The notes under the pieces are model-generated. The model saw only the letters and a list, made by a program, of their open reading frames with translations, had not been told where the DNA came from and did no database searches. A program made the translations under genes and the position numbers. Shown here one piece after another: positions 1 to 7,716 of a stretch of DNA of 64,000 bases (position 1 is its first letter; each line of letters opens with the position of its first letter). Origin of the DNA: Cognatundibacterium griseum (lineage in GTDB: Bacteria; Pseudomonadota; Gammaproteobacteria; Burkholderiales; Burkholderiaceae_D). The DNA lies in assembly GCF_014284195.1 (NCBI RefSeq), contig NZ_JACOGC010000001.1, forward strand, positions 310,001 to 374,000, read 5' to 3'.

Positions 1-164
1 AAGCTGGACAGGTTGACGGTAAACGGTTCCAGCACCGCAGTCGGCGCGCCGGCGTTGGCACTGGCTTCTTTTCCGCCTGAATTGGCCAGTGCAGAACCCG
101 ATTGCAGCGCGGACAGCAACAAGATCGCCGTCAGCAAGGTTTTCAAAGAAGTGATGTTCAGCAT
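1..164 (-). CDS. FliL-like flagellar basal-body-associated protein (5' part only)
   Basis: The reverse complement opens an ATG at 162-164 behind a GGAG-like ribosome site and reads a protein that runs off the left edge of the window. The first ~26 residues form a signal peptide or membrane anchor (hydrophobic run then SALA). The visible part ends in LEPFTVNL, which resembles the start of the periplasmic domain of FliL proteins, the inner-membrane partners of the flagellar stator. Only 54 residues are visible, so the family call rests on this short motif. It sits downstream of ettA on the same strand, with 114 bp between. It could instead be an unrelated exported protein. Confidence 0.5.
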   Translation of the reverse strand, partial: MLNITSLKTLLTAILLLSALQSGSALANSGGKEASANAGAPTAVLEPFTVNLSS

Positions 165-278
165 GGCAGGGCACTCCGGTTATTGCCTGTTCTAGTCATA
201 AACTGGTTGCAGGGCAGGGCAGGGCGGGTGGCCTGCGTTGCACACATTGCCACTGCGCCCTCTCCCAGCATCTGATGA

Positions 279-1946
279 TTAAACGCTCAATGGTTTGTAG
301 CGGATGCGTTTTGGTTTGGCACCTTCTTCACCCAGACGTTTTTTCTTGTCGGCTTCATATTCCTGATAGTTGCCGTCAAAGAAAGTTACCTGAGAATTGC
401 CTTCAAACGCCAGAATATGCGTCGCGATACGGTCGAGGAACCAGCGGTCATGCGAGATCACCATGACGCTGCCGGCGAATTCCAGCAAGGCGTCTTCCAG
501 CGCGCGCAGGGTTTCGACGTCCAGATCATTCGATGGTTCATCCAGCAGCAGCACATTGCCGCCCTGCAGCAATGTCTTTGCCAGATGCAGACGGCCACGC
601 TCACCGCCGGACAGATTGCCGACGATCTTTTGCTGGTCGCCGCCTTTGAAGTTAAAGCGCCCCAGATACGCACGCGATGGCATTTCAAAACGGCCCACGG
701 TCAGAATATCGGCGCCATTCGCGACATCTTCAAACACGGTCTTGGTATTGCCGAGATCCTCGCGTGACTGATCGACCAGCGAGATTTTGGCGGTCTGGCC
801 GAGCACCACCTCGCCGCTGTCCGGCTGTTCCAGACCCTTGATCATTTTGAACAGTGTGGATTTACCGGCACCGTTCGGGCCGATGATGCCGACGATCGCG
901 CCGGGCGGGATGCGGAAGCTGAGGTTGTCGATCAGCAGGCGGTCGCCGAAGGCTTTCGAGACATTTTTAAATTCAATGACCTCATTCCCCAGACGCTCAG
1001 CCACGGGAATGAAGATTTCCTGTGTTTCGTTACGCTTCTGGTATTCATGCTCGCTCATTTCATTGAAGCGTGCCAGACGCGCCTTGCTCTTGGCCTGACG
1101 CGCTTTCGGATTCTGACGCGACCATTCCAGTTCTTTCTGCAGCGCTTTCTGGCGTGCCGATTCGGTCGCTTCTTCCTGCTTCAGACGTGCCTGTTTCTGA
1201 TCCAGCCAGGAGGAATAATTGCCTTTCCACGGAATGCCGGCGCCACGGTCGAGTTCCAGTATCCATTCGGCGGCATTGTCGAGGAAGTAGCGATCATGCG
1301 TGATCGCGACGACGGTGCCGGGGAAGCGCAACAGGAATTGCTCCAGCCAGTCCACCGATTCCGCGTCCAAATGGTTGGTTGGTTCATCAAGCAGCAGCAT
1401 GTCGGGTTTTGACAACAGCAGACGGCACAGGGCGACACGGCGCTTTTCACCGCCGGACAGGACGCCGATCTTGGCATCCCAGGCGGGCAGGCGCAATGCG
1501 TCGGCCGCCATTTCCAGCTGCAACTCCACGTTGTCACCGGCAGAGGTGGAAATGATGGCTTCCAGACGTGCCTGCTCCTCGGCCAGCGCATCGAAATCAG
1601 CGTTTTCATCGGCATAAGCGGCATACACTTCTTCCAGCCGTGCTTTGGCGGCAAACACTTCGCCCAGTGCCGACTCGACGGCTTCCCGCACGGTCTGCTC
1701 AGGATCGAGCTGCGGCTCCTGCGGCAAGTAGCCGATATTCAGATTCGGCATCGGGACGGCTTCACCCTGAATATCGGTGTCCAGACCTGCCATGATTTTC
1801 AGCAGCGAGGATTTACCGGAGCCATTGAGCCCAAGCACGCCGATCTTGGCGCCCGGGAAGAAGGAGAGGGAGATATCTTTCAGAATCTGGCGTTTGGGCG
1901 GCACGATTTTGCCGACGCGGTTCATGGTATAGACGTAATTAGCCAT
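279..1946 (-). CDS. ettA: Energy-dependent translational throttle protein EttA (ABC-F ATPase)
   Basis: This 555-residue protein has two ABC ATPase domains in tandem and no membrane segment, the ABC-F architecture. Domain 1 has Walker A GLNGSGKSS near residue 40 and signature LSGGEKRRV. Domain 2 has Walker A GPNGAGKST near residue 360 and signature LSGGERGRL. Both Walker B regions read LLLDEP. The N-terminus MANYVYTMNRVGK and the overall length fit EttA, which binds the ribosomal E site and gates entry into elongation according to the ATP/ADP ratio. The arm and linker regions lie between the domains (about residues 240-320). The ribosome site before the ATG is weak. It appears to be transcribed alone or with the FliL-like gene. 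Confidence 0.95.
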   Translation of the reverse strand: MANYVYTMNRVGKIVPPKRQILKDISLSFFPGAKIGVLGLNGSGKSSLLKIMAGLDTDIQGEAVPMPNLNIGYLPQEPQLDPEQTVREAVESALGEVFAAKARLEEVYAAYADENADFDALAEEQARLEAIISTSAGDNVELQLEMAADALRLPAWDAKIGVLSGGEKRRVALCRLLLSKPDMLLLDEPTNHLDAESVDWLEQFLLRFPGTVVAITHDRYFLDNAAEWILELDRGAGIPWKGNYSSWLDQKQARLKQEEATESARQKALQKELEWSRQNPKARQAKSKARLARFNEMSEHEYQKRNETQEIFIPVAERLGNEVIEFKNVSKAFGDRLLIDNLSFRIPPGAIVGIIGPNGAGKSTLFKMIKGLEQPDSGEVVLGQTAKISLVDQSREDLGNTKTVFEDVANGADILTVGRFEMPSRAYLGRFNFKGGDQQKIVGNLSGGERGRLHLAKTLLQGGNVLLLDEPSNDLDVETLRALEDALLEFAGSVMVISHDRWFLDRIATHILAFEGNSQVTFFDGNYQEYEADKKKRLGEEGAKPKRIRYKPLSV

Positions 1947-2054
1947 TTTTGCGATGTTTTAGATGGAAAACAGAATGACCGCAAGGATACCTCAAGCAAG
2001 GGCGGGGCGGCGGCTTTTACCCGATTTATCGCAGATTTGTGCTGCGCAATAATT

Positions 2055-2095
2055 TTGATATAGCTCAAATAGTAAGAGTCTGCGAAGACTACACT
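2055..2095 (+). promoter_or_regulatory. FNR/Crp-type operator and -10 box of ompW
   Basis: TTGATATAGCTCAA at 2055-2068 matches the FNR consensus TTGAT-N4-ATCAA with one mismatch. A -10-like TACACT lies at 2090-2095, which would put the transcription start near 2102. The operator centre would then be about 40 bp upstream, the spacing of class II FNR activation. No good -35 box is present, as expected for an activator-dependent promoter. OmpW is oxygen-regulated through FNR in several proteobacteria. The site is seen; its function is inferred. Confidence 0.6.
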
Positions 2096-2129
2096 TGGTT
2101 CATCAACTTAGACAACCAAGGAAAACAAA

Positions 2130-2741
2130 ATGAAAAAAATCGTTATTGCGCTCTCTTTAGCAACTATCGGCCTGACAGCGACTCAGGCAATGGCTCAGCA
2201 AAGCCCATGGATGGTGCGTGCCCGCGTTGTGAACATCAGCCCTGCGAATGGTTCTGACCCGGTTGGCGGCGTTGGCGCAGCGGATCGTATCGCGGTCAGC
2301 AACAAAACCATTCCTGAAGTGGATATTTCTTATTTCGTGACACCGAACTGGTCTGCCGAACTGGTTCTGACTTACCCGCAAAAACATGATGTGACGCTGG
2401 ATGGCGCCACGATCGGCAGCTTCAAACACCTGCCACCGACACTGACCGCACAGTATCACTTTACGCCTGATGCGGCGTTCAGCCCTTATATCGGCGCCGG
2501 TGTGAATTACACCCGCATCTCGGATGTGAATTTGCTCAAAGGTGCAGCTGATCTGGAGAAAAGCAGTGTTGGTTTTGCCGTGCAGGCTGGTGTGGATTTC
2601 AAACTGGACAAAAACTGGTCTTTGAACCTGGATGTGAAAAAAGTGCAGATCCGCAGCGATGTGACTGCCGGCGGTACCAAAATCAGCGCAGTCAAGGTTG
2701 ACCCATGGCTGGTGGGCGTTGGCGTAGGCTACCGCTTCTGA
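2130..2741 (+). CDS. ompW: OmpW family outer-membrane protein
   Basis: A 203-residue protein with a cleavable signal peptide (residues 1-22, ending AMAQQ). It has the alternating pattern of an eight-stranded beta-barrel and ends in the terminal Phe (VGVGVGYRF) typical of outer-membrane proteins. Family features include SPWMVRARVVNISP after the signal peptide and the segment LPPTLTAQYHFTPDAAFSPY near residue 95. OmpW proteins form a narrow hydrophobic channel. A good ribosome site (CAAGGAA) precedes the ATG. It is monocistronic, with an FNR-type promoter upstream and a rho-independent terminator downstream. Confidence 0.93.
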   Translation: MKKIVIALSLATIGLTATQAMAQQSPWMVRARVVNISPANGSDPVGGVGAADRIAVSNKTIPEVDISYFVTPNWSAELVLTYPQKHDVTLDGATIGSFKHLPPTLTAQYHFTPDAAFSPYIGAGVNYTRISDVNLLKGAADLEKSSVGFAVQAGVDFKLDKNWSLNLDVKKVQIRSDVTAGGTKISAVKVDPWLVGVGVGYRF

Positions 2742-2765
2742 TACGGAAAGTTGTTGGAGTGGGGG

Positions 2766-2793
2766 AAGCCGGTCTGTGACCGGCTTTTTTTTT
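2766..2793 (+). terminator. Rho-independent terminator of ompW
   Basis: A perfect 9-bp stem (AAGCCGGTC / GACCGGCTT, loop TGT) runs straight into a tract of nine T residues, 25 bp after the ompW stop. Confidence 0.92.
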
Positions 2794-2919
2794 GTACAAA
2801 ATGTCCTGACCGGGCCAGTCTGCGCAGGGTCATACGCGAAACAGTCAGCCGTCCTATAATCTGTCCCGCTGTCAGGCAATGCTGCCTGTCTGCCTAACCT
2901 GATTTGACGGAGAACCACC

Positions 2920-3429
2920 ATGACGATTTCTATGTATGCCGCCTCGGTACCGGTATTGACACAAATGCTGGATAGTCTGAGCGATGTGCTGCACAAAGCG
3001 GCGGCACATGCCGCAGCCAAAAATATTGCTCCGGAAGTATTGCTGCAGGCGAGGCTGTTTCCCGATATGTTTCCGCTGCTGCGGCAGGTACAGATTGCCG
3101 GTGATTTTGCCAAGGGCATTGCCGGGCGTCTGGCGCAGACTGAATTACCCGCTTACGAAGACAATGAGCAGACTTTTGCCGACCTGCAGGCACGGATCGC
3201 ACGCACCCGGGATTTTATCCAAAGCATCAATGCGGCTGACATGACGGACAGCGAGACACTGGAAATCGTGCTGCGTCCCGGCACGCCGAAGGAGCAGCGC
3301 CTGAGTGGTCAGAATTATCTGTTGCATTACGGGTTGCCGCAGTTTTTCTTCCACATCACCACGGCCTATGACATCCTGCGCCACTCCGGCGTGGAGCTGG
3401 GCAAAAAAGATTACATGGGACGGTATTGA
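2920..3429 (+). CDS. DUF1993 family protein
   Basis: A 169-residue soluble protein with no signal peptide, behind a GACGGAG ribosome site. It matches the DUF1993 pattern: N-terminal MTISMYAASVPVLTQMLDSL, a central helical part, and a C-terminal HYGLPQFFFHITTAYDILRHSGV followed by the KKDYMG tail. DUF1993 proteins are helical-bundle proteins similar in shape to DinB-type proteins, and their biochemical role is unknown. The gene stands alone between ompW and a low-content intergenic region. Confidence 0.85.
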   Translation: MTISMYAASVPVLTQMLDSLSDVLHKAAAHAAAKNIAPEVLLQARLFPDMFPLLRQVQIAGDFAKGIAGRLAQTELPAYEDNEQTFADLQARIARTRDFIQSINAADMTDSETLEIVLRPGTPKEQRLSGQNYLLHYGLPQFFFHITTAYDILRHSGVELGKKDYMGRY

Positions 3430-3758
3430 ACACCCGGCACCGGCTGCCTGAATACACCGCCCATTTCAGGGACGGTGGTTCTGGCTGGTGCTGTATTTGT
3501 ACGCAGCACGGTGGGCTGTAAGTCGCAATTTTGACACTTAATTGCGGTGACTTTTAACTGCCAGATAGGTGTCGAGTGGCTCAGAAAATGAAGAGAGCGG
3601 TTCTGATTTAAAAAGTTTTTTCATTAACCGTGGCATGAAGTTATGTGGGGATGTCACAGATAGTGAAAAGATTCGGAATTTGTGCCACGATTAATGAAGA
3701 TTTAGTGGAAAACCGTAAGGTTTGTCCCAATTTTTTTGAACACACTTGGAGAACATTT
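3430..3758. other. Intergenic stretch without recognised genes
   Basis: About 330 bp, more AT-rich towards its right side. It must hold the promoter of the small gene at 3759, but no convincing -35/-10 pair, repeat or terminator stands out. Confidence 0.5.
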
Positions 3759-4061
3759 ATGACCATAAATCAAAACGACGCCGCGCATAGTTACATCAGC
3801 CGTTTCGAAGAAGATTTTGCAACTTACATAGACGAGATCGCATCAATCATCGTTCAAACCGACCCTTCGGCTGGCAAACATCCTATTCAAGCCTTAGTCA
3901 ACGCCTATCACGACCTTGGCAAGACACTGGGCCCTACTGAAATACCTAATTTCAACACATTGACGATGTTAGTCCGTATTACGGGGGCGACAATGGAGCA
4001 TTCCGGGCAGAATGAAAGTTTAGCCATCCTTGAATATGCAAAATCATTGATCACTAATTGA
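3759..4061 (+). CDS. Hypothetical protein, 100 residues
   Basis: The reading frame is open further upstream, but the ATG at 3759 is preferred because a TTGGAGA ribosome site lies at 3746-3752. The product is a small, acidic, mostly helical cytoplasmic protein (begins MTINQNDAAHSYISRFEED) without signal peptide, membrane segment or known motif. No family is recognised. It is flanked by AT-richer DNA and is not obviously part of an operon, so it may be a lineage-specific or acquired gene. Confidence 0.55.
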   Translation: MTINQNDAAHSYISRFEEDFATYIDEIASIIVQTDPSAGKHPIQALVNAYHDLGKTLGPTEIPNFNTLTMLVRITGATMEHSGQNESLAILEYAKSLITN

Positions 4062-4198
4062 CGCGAATGGTGGTTCTCCCAGCTCGGCTAAGGAAAAAGT
4101 CTCGTTCTTCAAAGCACAAAAAAATTTCACTTCCTGTGCCACTACTTTTTCACTAACTTGGCACATTTCATTTTCCGTGTCATTCGACAGGAGGGTGC

Positions 4199-4666
4199 TT
4201 ATGGGCGGATATGCACAATGTCCCGCTTCATGGGCGCCAGCCTGGCGATCAGCCGGTTTTGCAGACGCGACGGGATACCAGCCTGCTCCATGGCGATCTG
4301 TAAATCTTCTGCCAGCGCGTTGAACTGGGCGGATGTGATCTGCAGACCTGCATGCGTTTCCTTCATACCGTCGCCGCTATACCGGCACGGGCCGTCGCTG
4401 AGGACGCAAAATTGTTCCTTGATCAGAGCCGCCAGACGTTTCAGATTGCTGTCCCGGAAGCTGTCTTTGATGCGCGTATCCTGCAGCGCCAGTGCCAGCA
4501 TGTGATCGACAATCTGGCTGATACCTGCGTTTTCTCCCAGTTCTGCATACAGCGTGACAGCTGCGGGAGATTCCTGTGCCAATGCTGGCTCTGGCCGGGT
4601 AAGCTGTGTCATCGTCAACAACAGGGCAAGGCCAGACAGGCAAGGTCGCAAACGGATTCGCATCAT
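4199..4666 (-). CDS. Exported group I truncated hemoglobin
   Basis: A 155-residue protein with an N-terminal signal peptide (about residues 1-30, ending ALAQE), then a 2-on-2 globin domain. Family features are LYAELGENAGISQIVDHML at the start of the fold, RIKDSF (B/C region), the segment LIKEQFCVLSDGPCRYSGDGMKETHAG, whose final His is the likely proximal haem ligand (F8), and the C-terminal LIARLAPMKRDIV. Truncated globins bind O2 or NO. An exported form suggests sensing or scavenging in the periplasm. The start overlaps the stop of the upstream DUF3034 gene (TGATG), so the two are probably translationally coupled. Confidence 0.85.
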   Translation of the reverse strand: MMRIRLRPCLSGLALLLTMTQLTRPEPALAQESPAAVTLYAELGENAGISQIVDHMLALALQDTRIKDSFRDSNLKRLAALIKEQFCVLSDGPCRYSGDGMKETHAGLQITSAQFNALAEDLQIAMEQAGIPSRLQNRLIARLAPMKRDIVHIRP

Positions 4667-5574
4667 CAGTTCCCCATTTGTACGGAAAGATACCAGCCAC
4701 GCTGATTGACCGGATTGAATACCGTGATATCGCCCAGTCTTGCATAAGCCAGGGTCACCGAGAGATTTTTATTCGGAAACCATGCCAGAAACGCATCGTA
4801 GTAGGCTTTTTCATGATCGACGGAGAGATTTTGCGGCTTGCGGCGATATTCCACACCCACTGCCAGTTTGCGGTTCAGCAGATAGGCTGCGGACAGCTCC
4901 GGCATCAGCTGATAGTGATTATTCAGATCGCCGCCAAAACCCAGTAAGCCCATCTGGTTGGCTTTGGTTGCGCGCAGTGTGCCATTCAGCAACAGGCTTT
5001 GCGCCAGGAATAATTTGCTGGCTGCCACGTAATAATCGATACCATGATCGTCTTTGGCACCCAGCTGTCTGACGCTGGTGATGCCCAACCCTTCCAGTCC
5101 CTGTACCGGCTGGCTGCGTTTATACATGGCGCCAATGGCAAGCTGCGGTTTCCAGTTGTCCTGATCGGCAATCAGGTCGCCGCTGATTCGCAGTTTGATT
5201 CCGGCGATGTCCTGCCGGAGCGACAACTGATTCAGCGGTGCTTTGCTGCCGCTGAATTCCTGGCTAGCAAGTGACAGCTCCAGTTTGTCGCAAATGCCGG
5301 CGGCAACGCCATACGCCTTGAGCCTGTAATCCTGCGTGGGCAGCACCGTCAGATGCGCATTGACGCCATAACTGTCCTCGGTGCCGTAACTGGTGATCAG
5401 CGCCCACGGCACAATACCCCCGCCGCCTGCTCCCTCCACCTGTTTCACGCCGCCAGTCGCCAGTAATTTTCCGCTGTCGGGTGCGGCAGGCAACAACTCT
5501 GCCTGTGCCTGTGCCAGCGGCAGCAGCATCCACGCGAGGAAAAACGGAAGCAGATCACTAGTCTGTAGGCGCAT
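4666..5574 (-). CDS. DUF3034 family outer-membrane-like protein
   Basis: The likely start is the ATG at 5572-5574 (GGAA ribosome site), giving 302 residues; an upstream in-frame start would add nine. A signal peptide ends near QAQAE. The mature protein opens with LLATGGVKQVEGAGGGGIVPW, a hallmark of DUF3034. It continues with alternating, aromatic-rich strands (for example YYVAASKLFLAQSLLLNGTL) and ends WYLSVQMGN, consistent with a beta-barrel. No function is established for the family. It is coupled to the downstream truncated globin gene and forms part of the cluster reaching to 10764. Confidence 0.82.
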   Translation of the reverse strand: MRLQTSDLLPFFLAWMLLPLAQAQAELLPAAPDSGKLLATGGVKQVEGAGGGGIVPWALITSYGTEDSYGVNAHLTVLPTQDYRLKAYGVAAGICDKLELSLASQEFSGSKAPLNQLSLRQDIAGIKLRISGDLIADQDNWKPQLAIGAMYKRSQPVQGLEGLGITSVRQLGAKDDHGIDYYVAASKLFLAQSLLLNGTLRATKANQMGLLGFGGDLNNHYQLMPELSAAYLLNRKLAVGVEYRRKPQNLSVDHEKAYYDAFLAWFPNKNLSVTLAYARLGDITVFNPVNQRGWYLSVQMGN

Positions 5575-5997
5575 AGAGATTCCATTCAAAAGAGTGAGCA
5601 CAGGTGTTGCTAGGCAGATGCAGTGAACATCGTATTTTCTCTATTGTATGCACTTTTATACCGGAGTAAATATAAAGAATCATAAGATGAGCGGGGATGA
5701 AACTGCTGGCTGATGCCAATAAATAAAGTTGTTGCAAAGAATTGAGTGGCCGGGAGTGTTCATTTTTGGAACACCCGGATCGATATTTGCTGAATAGATA
5801 CCGAGCGCTACTTCTACTGAACAGGATTACGGAGATGAAACGCCGTATTATGCTTACCAATCTCTTTGAAATCGTCGTACATACTGGTAAGCTCGGTAGC
5901 ATGGCGGCGAATAAATCCGGCTTTTTCAGAATGATTGCCCGGTAGCCGTAAAGGCGTGGTATTCCGTCAGCTTTTTCGTAGATTAGTTTTCGCTAAT
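5575..5997. other. Intergenic region between divergent DUF3034 and GGDEF genes
   Basis: About 420 bp of AT-richer DNA separating two divergent genes, so it should carry both promoters. A small plus-strand frame (5742-5945) has no ribosome site or recognisable motif and is not called. No operator could be assigned. Confidence 0.4.
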
Positions 5998-7716
5998 ATG
6001 AGTCGTTCTTCTTTGCGTCGTGAGCTGGTCATCCCGATTACCATTCTGGTCGTCGGTGTTTCCGCAGCCATTGGCTGGGTATCGATGAAAGCGAGTACCG
6101 ACGCAGTACAGACACTCACACAGCGCGTGCTGATGGATATGGTGAACCGTATCAACAGCGCCACGGAAAAGCACCTCGACGGTGCCCTGATTGCGCTCGA
6201 TGCGGTGGCACCTGCCGCTAACCGTGTGCCGCGCGAGCATCCGTTCGTGACCGATATGTATGCGCTGGAAGACAAATTCTGGAGCGCCAGCGGATTGTTC
6301 ATGGATGTGAACAATTATGTTTATTTCGGTGGCAAGGATGGCCGCTTTGTCGGTGTGTACCGGATCTCCAAAAATGAAGTCCAGCTATTCTGGCGCACGC
6401 CGGAGGCCGATCACCGCGATGTCTACCGTGTGACTTCAATCGGTGACCGCTCCAACCTGATCCGCAAGGACGAATTCGATCCGCGCAAGCGCCCCTGGTA
6501 TCAGGCGGCGATGAATTCGGAAACGCCGGTCTGGTCAAAAATTTACAACAATTTCTCGTTTCATTATCCGACCATCACATTGGCGAAAGCGGTTTTTCAA
6601 AAAAACCATGAGTTCGCCGGTGTGGTTGCGACGGATGTGACGCTGAAGGAACTGTCGAATTTTTTACGCAAGCTGGAAATCAGTAAAAACAGCGTTGCTT
6701 ATATTGTTGACGCCGATGGTTACATTGTGGCGACCTCCGGTAAGGAATTGCCGGAGCGCACCATGAACGGTTTGCCGGAACGCATGCGTGCCGTTGATAT
6801 GAAAACTGCGCTGATCAGTGAGACATTTTCCCATATTTCGAACACGGTGCTGAACCAGGCAGAGAACGGCACCCGCGAAATGGAACTTAGCATCGGCACC
6901 GTCGATGTGGCGATTTCCCCGCTGGGCAATGCACAGGGCCTGAACTGGCAGACTATCGTCGCTGTGCCGCGCGCCGATTTTATGAGCAGTATCAATCAGG
7001 GATTCATGCAAAGTATCGTGATCGCCATTGCCTGCATCATTTTTGCACTGACCATCGGGCTGACGATTGTTGAACGTGTGATCCGCGATATCCGCAAGCT
7101 GACAGCAGCGGCAAACCTGTTCGGTAATGGCGAACCCATGCCCAAACTGGATATCCGCCGCTCGGATGAAATCGGTATTCTGGCGCAGACCTTCACTGAA
7201 ATGGAAAGCAAGCTGCGTTTCGATAAACTCACTCAGGTGGCGAACCGCGAATCCTTGTTTGCGCAGATCACCCATTTGCAAAAGGAGGCGCGCCGGAATC
7301 CGGGCAGCTCAGTCGGCTTTACTTTGCTCTTCGTCGATCTCGACCGCTTTAAAATGGTGAATGATACTTATGGTCATGATGCGGGCGACAAGGTGCTGAT
7401 TATCACTGCGGCGAGATTGCGCTCAGTGATCCGTGATACTGATGAGGTGGCGCGTTATGGCGGTGATGAGTTTGTGCTGCTGCTGAAAGAAACCAAAAAT
7501 TCGATTGATATCCATCAGATGGTGGACAAGATTTCTGCGCTGGTCGAACAGCCCATTTCGCTGGAGCATGCGGTAGTCGACATCGGCGCTTCAATCGGCT
7601 GGGCCAGTTTCCCGGAAGACGGCAATGATTACATGCGACTCATCAAAATTGCCGACAGCCGCATGTATAACCGGAAAAGAGACCGCAAATCCGGTCAGAT
7701 CATTCAGATCGTCTGA
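5998..7716 (+). CDS. Membrane-bound diguanylate cyclase (dCache-HAMP-GGDEF)
   Basis: A 572-residue protein from the ATG at 5998 (the frame stays open to a TTG at 5935). Order: TM1 (about residues 12-32), a large periplasmic double-Cache sensor domain (about 40-325; DPRKRPWYQAA is typical of dCache_1), TM2 (about 335-360), a HAMP linker, then a GGDEF domain. The active-site motif RYGGDEF is intact. It should make c-di-GMP in response to an extracytoplasmic ligand. It lies divergently from DUF3034 and converges on the GGDEF-EAL gene, whose 3' end it overlaps by 13 bp. Confidence 0.9.
   Translation: MSRSSLRRELVIPITILVVGVSAAIGWVSMKASTDAVQTLTQRVLMDMVNRINSATEKHLDGALIALDAVAPAANRVPREHPFVTDMYALEDKFWSASGLFMDVNNYVYFGGKDGRFVGVYRISKNEVQLFWRTPEADHRDVYRVTSIGDRSNLIRKDEFDPRKRPWYQAAMNSETPVWSKIYNNFSFHYPTITLAKAVFQKNHEFAGVVATDVTLKELSNFLRKLEISKNSVAYIVDADGYIVATSGKELPERTMNGLPERMRAVDMKTALISETFSHISNTVLNQAENGTREMELSIGTVDVAISPLGNAQGLNWQTIVAVPRADFMSSINQGFMQSIVIAIACIIFALTIGLTIVERVIRDIRKLTAAANLFGNGEPMPKLDIRRSDEIGILAQTFTEMESKLRFDKLTQVANRESLFAQITHLQKEARRNPGSSVGFTLLFVDLDRFKMVNDTYGHDAGDKVLIITAARLRSVIRDTDEVARYGGDEFVLLLKETKNSIDIHQMVDKISALVEQPISLEHAVVDIGASIGWASFPEDGNDYMRLIKIADSRMYNRKRDRKSGQIIQIV

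Noticed and set aside
2157..3119. A 320-residue minus-strand frame across ompW and the DUF1993 gene
   Set aside because: It runs through the ompW terminator and two supported genes, and has no family features.
5742..5945. A 67-residue frame with a stretch vaguely like a LysR helix-turn-helix start
   Set aside because: It is too short, has no ribosome site, and the similarity does not continue into neighbouring frames.
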